Positions 56,797 through 64,000 of a DNA stretch of 64,000 nt are shown in pieces. The position numbers were made by a program, and so were the translations under genes. The stretch is from NCBI RefSeq assembly GCF_042453785.1, contig NC_091668.1, positions 27,405,501 through 27,469,500 of the forward strand, given 5' to 3'. The notes beneath the pieces were generated by a model. It had not been told where the DNA came from, did not search any database, and saw only the letters and a list, made by a program, of their open reading frames with translations. Each line of letters begins with the position of its first letter. The first letter of the stretch is position 1. This stretch comes from Malus domestica. Its lineage: Eukaryota > Streptophyta > Magnoliopsida > Rosales > Rosaceae.

Positions 56797-57720
56797 AGCA
56801 CACTTTAGTTGCCTCTTTTGTCAGTCATTTTAAAGAACCTCTTTATTCGAAGTTCGTTGGTTCTAGCTACTTTATAAAATTTTAGAAAGTTATGCACGTT
56901 TGTTCATTCAATGTATGAACCCTAAACCACAAATTACAATATATATCTTCTCCCATCTAAATAACCAAAGTTTCGTAAATTATACCACACGAATATATGA
57001 TATAGTAGAAGCTAGCTATTGGGTCCACTTAGTGTCATATTTCTAATGTAATTTGGCTAGTGACTAACACAGAAATCAGTCCTAATAGGAAATGGATTTA
57101 ATTGGTAACAGCTCAAGGGCAATATGTATCCAAATGAGACCATACAGCGGACGAGAGACCTTCTTTAGAGTGAAACAGCTGGATCATGCTAAGCATCCAA
57201 TTATCTTGATAATAAAATATAATTAAGCGATGTCTCTACCCCTTATTTAATATGTGATAATTTTCAAGGTTTACTAATAGCGTCGCCATAATCGTAGGTT
57301 TAAATAATCAGCGCTGCCATGAATATCTTCTCTGAATTTTTGTCATGACAATATGATACTGATGTGGCGTACGGATATACGATCTCCGCGTTCACTCGAG
57401 GTTTCGCATGTTTGACTGTGGATGTGACACTACAAAAGTTACAGAATACAGGATCATGAACAGTTTTATCGATTTTAGAGAAAATCTCGATTTTCAATTG
57501 AGTAATATAATCATGATATAACTCTAAAGTCGTTTATATAATCTTGAGAAAACTCTAGAAGCAAATGAAAACAAAACGGGAAAATACGAAAATACCAAAA
57601 ACATTCTTAAAACTTAAGTGTTGTTTTTAACCCTTTAATTAAATAAAGTATCATGAGTCCAAATAGAACACAACCGTAAAACACTATTCACAGATCAGTC
57701 CAAAATTTGCCATTTGAATC
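56797..57720. other. Intergenic DNA
   Basis: A/T-rich, with no recognisable gene or repeat. Confidence 0.4.
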
Positions 57721-57725
57721 GGAAA

Positions 57726-57894
57726 AGGATCCTGCTCTTTTTTTTAGGGATTCTGTAGTCGTTTATTATATATCGTAGATCAGAAATTATTTAAAATTAA
57801 ATATAAATAATATTTAACAAAAACTGATTATACAATATACAATGATAACGTCTACGATCACGAAATTCTCTAAATCTTCAGACAAAGAATCCGT
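57726..57894. mobile_element. GGATCC-family MITE, decayed copy
   Basis: ggatcctgctct and tagggattctgtagtcgttt at the left pair with the reverse complement of the right part (cgtctacgatcacgaaattc, then agacaaagaatcc). The interior agatcagaaattatttaaaa matches the middle of the MITEs at 24758 and 60834 in inverted orientation. Confidence 0.6.
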
Positions 57895-58063
57895 TGAATG
57901 ATCTCTTGTCCCTCTTTTAGTCCCTTGTCAGGACGTAAAGTAATAAAATCATCATTTTCTTTCTAGTTTTCCTGCCTTCAATCTTCCAGTTCCGAAGGTA
58001 TTATGACTGCATGTGGAAGTCAGATGGTTTGCACTTTGGGAATTGGATCATCTCCTAAGCTTC

Positions 58064-58412
58064 GAGAAATTTTTAGTTATGACCGAAATACGAATGGTAC
58101 ATCACATGTTTTTATGCAAGTGATGAAAAATTTTAATTTTTAAGTTATTAACGAGAAATTTTTAGTTGTGAAGGGAAAACGAATGGTACATTACGTGTTT
58201 TTATGTAAATGGTAGAAAATTTTAATTTTTAAGTTACTAACCTTTTAACACACATATCCCACAATTTATATAAAGACACGTGATGTACCACCTCATGTGA
58301 CGATCACACTAAAAAATATCTCGTTATTAACCTTTTAACACACATAACCCATCATTTATATAGGGACACGTGGTATACCACCTCGTGTGACGGTCACACT
58401 GAAAAATCTCTC
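58064..58412. mobile_element. MITE with internally duplicated arms
   Basis: The left arm gagaaatttttagttatgac is present twice (about 58064 and 58151). The right arm cacacataacccatcattta, acacgtggtataccacctcg and tgtgacggtcacactgaaaa is also present twice (about 58250-58312 and 58333-58408). Left and right arms are complementary, so both arms were tandemly duplicated. Confidence 0.65.
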
Positions 58413-58417
58413 CTGAG

Positions 58418-58574
58418 CTTGGGCTCAGGATCATTCTAACCGACACACAAGGACGGTTGCATTTTGATCTAACGGCAACAAACAAGGGAGCTCTCTAAAA
58501 GTTAAAATAATTGTAGTCGTTTGATCAAAATTCAACGACCCTTGTGTATCGGTCAAGAGGATCCTGAGCCCAGA
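58418..58574. mobile_element. MITE with GGCTCAGGATC ends
   Basis: cttgggctcaggatcattct, then cgacacacaagg, matches the reverse complement of cccttgtgtatcggtcaaga, then ggatcctgagccc. The interior ttttgatctaacgg versus ttgatcaaaattcaacg continues the pairing. It is related in style to the MITE at 24065. Confidence 0.7.
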
Positions 58575-58599
58575 GAGGATCCAATTCTTGCACTTTGGA

Positions 58600-59835
58600 T
58601 TACATGCTCAAAAATGTTCTAAAATTTCTATTTTTTTTAATACAACGATGTGCTCTAAAGGAGGCGATATTTTACTGTACAATAAGAGGAGATTGCACTA
58701 AGTTACATTGTATATCAGTCACTAATTACGTATTGAATACAACACAAATATACTATGGCTTCGCCATCTAGTGAATTAAATAAGAGAACGTTCATTTATA
58801 TATAAAGATGAATATCACTAGACCGTATAAATCTTCCATCTTAAACACATCTAATTTACCAACTAAGAAAGTGCAATTAGATTTTATTCAATTCTGAATT
58901 ATTCTAATTCATAAAAATGAGCATTCAAATTTAAGTGAGATGGACCAACACACTACCTTAATCGATTAGCCTCACCACATTTGCTCACTACCTTAATCGA
59001 TTAGTCTAACTCACAATTACTTAAAATTAAGCAAAATTCAATTGCCGTACTTTTTGTGCTTAAGAAAGACTTAAACATTTACTTGTTGAAACCGACAAGG
59101 ATTAATCTATTAACTAAAGCCAATAAAATAAAAACAACAACTATAAAAAGTTAGGGTTTCAATCACAAAATCTACAATCGTTGATGAATCTTTTGATTCA
59201 CTGAATGCAGAACAAGAGCCTTACTGATAAAAAAAATAAAACAAAATAAGAGCAAGAGCCTTTTGTTGTCCTTAGATTTATGTTGGTCATCGAGCCTTTA
59301 GCTTGTCTACCACCGACAACTTTTGTTTGTATGAGTAACGATTGGGATATGAATTAGAATATTAGTTATTCTTTTCTTTTTATATTAGTAAATCATTAAT
59401 TCCACAAAAAAATGATATATAGTTGTTGTAGGCTAAGAAAAGGGGGAGGACCCGCGATAGGAGAGAAAATAGACAGAGAGTGGGAATTATGTGTTGTGAT
59501 TTCACATCTTTATGTCTTTATTTATAGTAATATGGAAGAAAGAATCTTGTTCTCCAAGTAATACAAGTACAATAAAGAATGATCTCATACAATCCTAAAC
59601 ATAATCTACTAAGATTTACACAATTGCACTTCCAATGGAATATTAACTGCAACACTCCTCCTTGTTTGTGTAAATACTCAAGTAGATGGTGCATTAGATT
59701 TTTAGCAATGATGTAAAAATAGTTAATGAAGTCTCAAACACGAAATGCACATGGAAAGTAAGTCTCAAAAAACCTAGCTATGTTGAAAATCAAGGCGAGA
59801 CAAAACCTATAGGCTAGTAGAAAAGTGAGTTAATG
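58600..59835. other. Intergenic DNA
   Basis: No gene is supported. A short direct repeat, ccttaatcgattag with flanking cacta, occurs at about 58955 and 58993. About 59430-59690 could be part of a decayed LTR linked to the Copia relic on its right. Confidence 0.35.
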
Positions 59836-59839
59836 ACTT

Positions 59840-60180
59840 GGTGAAGAAATCAATAAGGTTGCCTTGGGAATGACTTGGTGAAGAAATCAATAAGGTTGTC
59901 TTGGGATCAGATATGCTTGACTTCAATTTTCTGATGCACTTGTTGCTGATGTGAATAGAAAAACTTTGGTGCCATATACTTGCTATTCTCTACTTTCATG
60001 TAACCTTTCTTGATTTGGATGACACAAGCAACATTATCTTCATAAACCGTTGTAGGAAAATTAACTACGGAAGAAGGTCCGCAAATGCTCTTAATATCCT
60101 CACTAACAACACTCAACCATAAGCATTCATGCATAACTTCATGAAAGGTGAGATCTCGGCATGATTCGAAAAAGTCTCAA
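59840..60180 (-). pseudogene. Copia RNase H relic, minus strand
   Basis: The minus strand reads EVMHECLWLS, then VYEDNVACVIQIKKGYMKVE, APKFFYSHQQQVHQKIEVKH and, after a stop, SQDNLIDFFTK. This is the end of a Copia RNase H domain (ExDNxxCI...K...IRSxxNxADxFTK). A 38-bp tandem duplication (aatgacttggtgaagaaatc) lies at about 59831-59905. No LTRs were paired. Confidence 0.75.
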
Positions 60181-60833
60181 CTAAGAGTCTGCTTGATTGA
60201 CCTCCAAGATATTGCGGTATCTCCAACAGTAAGGACATAACCTATGATACGCCATCTTGAAATGATTCATTTTACAGTTGTGAGAAAAATGATTTTAAAG
60301 GGCATTTTAGTCATTTTAAATTTTATTTTGGTGTTTGAGGCGGATTTAGGTAGAACGCATGGGCAACAACCGTTGCGAATCACAGTGGAAATGAAGAAGT
60401 TATAGAGTGCTCGCATTTTGATCTTTTGTCAATTACTATAAATAAAAACTTGACTCCAGATTAAAAAAAAAAAAGCATAAAGTAGTTTCCAGAAATGGAA
60501 ACCCAACCGAAACCAATAACTCGCAACCCACTGAATCTACCAACCCGCACAACTTCAAGTTTTTTATGCAAATTACGGCCAATTGTGGCAAAAAAAAATT
60601 TGATGCCACCACCACCAGTCTGAAGCTCTTACTTCCCTTTACAAAACTCACCCAAGAACCACCTGCCGTACATGGCAGTGCGAGGCCTCCAAATCCAACG
60701 TGTCCGACTGCCTTTTTCTATTTTTTGGCTAATTGGCGAAATGGTGACCGACGTCATCATTTGGGTCTTATAACTCATCATCTCAGAAGTAGATCCGACC
60801 AACCTCGACTTTTTTGGACCTTTGAAACCAACA
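60181..60833. other. Intergenic DNA
   Basis: No gene is supported. An A run lies at about 60462-60474. The plus-strand frame from 60566 has no recognisable domain and runs into the MITE. Confidence 0.4.
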
Positions 60834-61040
60834 GAATCCTCTTCGGATCTTTTTGGTGAGGCTCATAGAGATCTGTGAATCGTGTTCATTCATCGTATAT
60901 CGTGCGGTCAGTTTTTATCAAGTACTGTTTATGTTTATTTTTAAATAAAAATATGTAAAATAATTTTTGACCGTATGATATACGATGAACGAACACGATT
61001 CACGGATCCCTAGGATTCTCACAAAGAGAATCCGGACTCC
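60834..61040. mobile_element. GGATCC-family MITE, third copy
   Basis: gaatcctcttcggatctttt at the left and the reverse complement of cacaaagagaatccggactc at the right begin arms of about 75 bp. The inner arms gaatcgtgttcattcatcgt and atacgatgaacgaacacgat are nearly perfect complements. The loop is A/T rich (ttatttttaaataaaaatat). Confidence 0.78.
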
Positions 61041-61557
61041 CATTGAAAAGAAGAAGGTGACTAAAGTGATCCACGTCAAGAGATCTTATTATATGTCATA
61101 ATTAAACCATTAAACGGATTAAGTTAATTAAATTAAAAAGGTCCATAATCAATGCGGAAAACAGCTGCAAAACAATGGAGTGCTTGGATGTTATATATGA
61201 TTAAATACTAAAAACGACATTATTTTACTTTTGACTCAAGTTTAAAAGCAATATTGGCAAGTTTTCTTCATGTGTTTTTCCTTTGTTTTTGGGTCGCACG
61301 AATTGCAAGTTTTCACATTGCAAATTTGCGATGTCTCTTGACTTTTGGGGGACAAAAGGTCGGTGGTTTAGTCAGATTCTACTCTGACTCCAGTCAGAAA
61401 CAAATTGATTGAGACATACATAATCATTAGAAAATTAGGAGTAGAAAGCACTAAGCAAGGAAGGATCTTGCGGGGCAATATACTCTGACGGCATACATAT
61501 TAATATACAATGCTATTTAGACCTACGAATTTATTTATTATAAAGCATTTCAATAAT
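61041..61557. other. Intergenic DNA
   Basis: No gene, repeat or RNA recognised. Confidence 0.4.
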
Positions 61558-61562
61558 ATACT

Positions 61563-62077
61563 TGTTTGTACCATACTTGATTAATTCCGAAACTACTAAG
61601 TACTGGTCAACATTATAATCCCAAGGACCCACAAGAGTCTCCCTCCAACTAGGAGGCCAATCACAATGCGACACATGTCAACATCTGAGGCCAATCATAA
61701 CGCGACACGTGTCGACATCAGAGGCCAATCACAGCACGACACGTGTCAATGTCAGAATGAAACTAGAAACTCTCTTCTATAAATAGATATCATTCTCTCA
61801 CAATATTTCCTAATGTCATTTGTACTAAATCATTCATTTGTACTCACTAAAGGAGAGTTTGAACCTATGTACTTGTGTAAATCCTTCACAATTAATGAGA
61901 ACCCCTCTACTCCGTGGACCTAGCTAATCTGGGTGAACCACGTACATCTTGTGTTTGCTTCTCTGTCCCTATCCATTTACATACTTATCAACACTAATGA
62001 CCGGAGCAATCTAGCAAAGGTCACAAACTTAACACTTTCTGTTGTAACAAAGTCCTCACTGATTTCGTGCATCAACA
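61563..62077 (+). mobile_element. Solo LTR, 515 bp, with 5-bp target duplication atact
   Basis: TGTTTGTACC to TGCATCAACA, flanked by atact at 61558-61562 and 62078-62082. It carries TATA box CTATAAATAG (about 61780-61789) and the CCAAT/ACGTG triplet upstream (about 61651-61755). It has the same length as, and is homologous to, the inverted LTR at 6015-6529. No internal sequence remains. Confidence 0.9.
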
Positions 62078-62082
62078 ATACT

Positions 62083-64000
62083 CAATTAAAATAACAAAAT
62101 TATATTATAAAAGGCAAAATTATATTATAGTATGTTGCCTACTGAATTGTCTTATAATAATAGTTTGAAATGACTCTAATAGATTAGGCAAACTAAGAAG
62201 GCAAAATTATATGTTATACTTTGATCCAAGTCTAAAATTTAAAGTTGCTATTGGATTTAGTCTTGTTCCATATTTTTATACTTTAATTAAATTTCTTGAT
62301 TTATGCATCTTTACTCAAAATTTGAATTTGAATATTTAAATTTGAAAATAGAACCACTTTTATAAAAAGTATATACGAAAGTAAATAAAACTTAATATAC
62401 TTATTATCCATAAAAATAGTCGAAGATATTTTATCTTTTATACATTTAAAATCCACACACACAAAATATATATATATATATACACACATATATATATATA
62501 TATTATGATGATATATAGCACCTACAACATACAAAATTCAAGTAAAAGACATTCCTATAAATAAGGGATAACATTTACAATTTAATAAAATAAAATATAA
62601 ACTGATGTAGATAATCAATGAGTAGACCTAGTCCGACAAACTGGACTAAATTCAATAATGACTCAAAAAATTGGATTTACATCACGTCTACTCTTTATTT
62701 CGTGTGTAACATCAATTTTTACTTTTTGGTTTTGTCAACTTCCTCTACATCGAATATTTGATTATCAAAGGAGGGTGTGGCGCCTGAATCGCCTACTCAT
62801 GATGGTGTAGGCAATGTGCCTATTTTTGGAGGGTATGCATAATTTGCATACTCAATTGCCTCTATTATTGGAGCTAGTTTTTACTTACGTGTCTAATTAA
62901 AACAGGTATTCCAACTCAATTGTCTACATTAGAGATGTTTTCTAATACTTAACACGTGAACACCCTCCCCAATTCCATCTTGAATCCTTCTCCTTTTCCT
63001 TTATTTTGAATATATTAATATATTTTTGTTTAATCTACATGACATCACAAAATTGGACATGGGAATCCGCATGTGGGCTGCATCATAAGATGAACAAATT
63101 TTTTTTAAGAAATTAATTGAACGGCATGGACCAATAATGCACATTTTGTCAAATTTAGGGACATAAATTTAAAAAACTATAGTTCATGGATGAATTCTAA
63201 TTTCGAGATAAATCAGCTAATGGTGTTAATTTTATAATTAAGATTAACATGTTGAATTGGCCTCATAAGAAGGTTTAGGTTTCAAGGCCCATTGGGCTTG
63301 GACCTAGGGCTTGTGATTAAAGTTACGGTTGTTTACTGCATGCAAAACAAGCCTAGTTAGGCTGAAGTGTTATTTAGCACCAAATGACAAAAATTAATTT
63401 CTCAATGAGACATATTTAGCTTAGGCTAAAATAATTCAGTGCTCTTCAAACCAATTAATAATATAGAGAGTAGCCAAACTCTTTATAAGCCTTTGAATGA
63501 TTTGGTCTCTCATCGATGTGGGACTTTGTCTTAACATCCTCACACCAGGATTTTGACTGCGTGCTTGTTGAAGAATGAGTCGGTGACTCATAGGCAGTGG
63601 CTTGGTTAAGGAACCCACCAGAGTCATAGCAAAAACATGTCTTCATATGGTAATTGTCACTGCTTATGGACCCAAACTTGAGTGATCTGTCCATGACCAG
63701 AACAACATCTAATTATTTAATTTATGCGATATAGACATATTATTCGTAAATGGTAAAATGTGTATATTTTCCCATGAATATAATACTTAATACTCATTTA
63801 TTTCATATATTTCGATGGATAAACAGTCACTGATTTGACTGTTTTTTTTTTAAGGATAATTTTCAAATGAAAAATTAAGAATTGAACAATTTTGGTTATA
63901 AATTTAGACAATAAAATTACGTTATTCATAAATGGTAGAATATATAGGTGCATTCCCGTTGGGATGCAAGTAACACACTTTTAATTAGTTTTCTTATATA
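62083..64000. other. Terminal intergenic region
   Basis: A/T-rich. A compound microsatellite of AC and AT steps lies at about 62452-62505. About 63500-63560 carries the minus-strand words aaagtcccacatcgatgaga and gtgaggatgttaag, which are common in plant retroelement termini, but no boundaries were found. No gene is supported. Confidence 0.45.

Noticed and set aside
62301..62534. Tyr/Ile/Val-rich minus-strand frame
   Set aside because: It is a translation of the AC/AT microsatellite.

Overview
This is a plant nuclear window. It has multi-exon genes with GT/AG introns, a plant-type cytochrome c, a plant protein phosphatase methylesterase, a P-class PPR gene, an AP2/ERF factor and dense plant transposons (Ty1/copia, solo LTRs, a 5S-bearing Cassandra fragment, hAT-like non-autonomous elements, RTE and L1 LINE pieces, SINEs, MITEs). 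The repeat style suggests a rosid, probably Rosaceae such as apple or pear; this is an inference that needs a database search.

Layout. 1-575 (-): 5' part of an F-box/kelch gene, frameshifted and cut by the window edge. 1650-3817 (+): an unusual gene with two longin domains of VAMP72 type in tandem and an Asp/Glu tail where the SNARE motif and membrane anchor should be. 4.0-13.1 kb: transposon cluster with SINEs, the 3' part of a minus-strand LTR element with its LTR, tandem repeats and an oppositely oriented extra ORF, a 15-bp minisatellite split by a hAT-like element, palindromic modules, a Cassandra fragment and a second hAT-like element. 13987-20884 (+): 13-exon PP2A methylesterase (PME-1). 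21857-23440 (-): 3-exon cytochrome c. 23.8-27.2 kb: MITEs and a 1.66-kb solo LTR inside an L1 RNase H fragment. 27801-29309 (+): PPR gene. About 30.3-30.6 kb: RuvB-like 2 fragment.

31709-40596 (+): a MATE/DTX transporter gene broken by a nonsense codon and by a 5.1-kb Copia element (33508-38619) inside exon 2. Just downstream lies a decayed MATE duplicate split by a 2.39-kb solo LTR (41304-43690). 44.0-45.7 kb: Copia relic carrying an L1 fragment. 45808-46254: hAT-type MITE. 47663-48196 (-): ERF/DREB transcription factor. 51240-56791 (+): nearly complete Copia element with two nonsense codons. 57-62 kb: MITEs, a Copia RNase H relic and a 515-bp solo LTR of the same family as the LTR at 6.0 kb.

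The genes that look intact (the double-longin gene, PME-1, cytochrome c, PPR, ERF) show no sign of a shared pathway. They are separate housekeeping or regulatory loci in a transposon-rich, gene-moderate segment. The best candidate for something undescribed is the double-longin gene; the next is the oppositely oriented ORF with its own TATA box and repeat array inside the LTR element. Exon boundaries were placed by eye from splice sites and reading phase.
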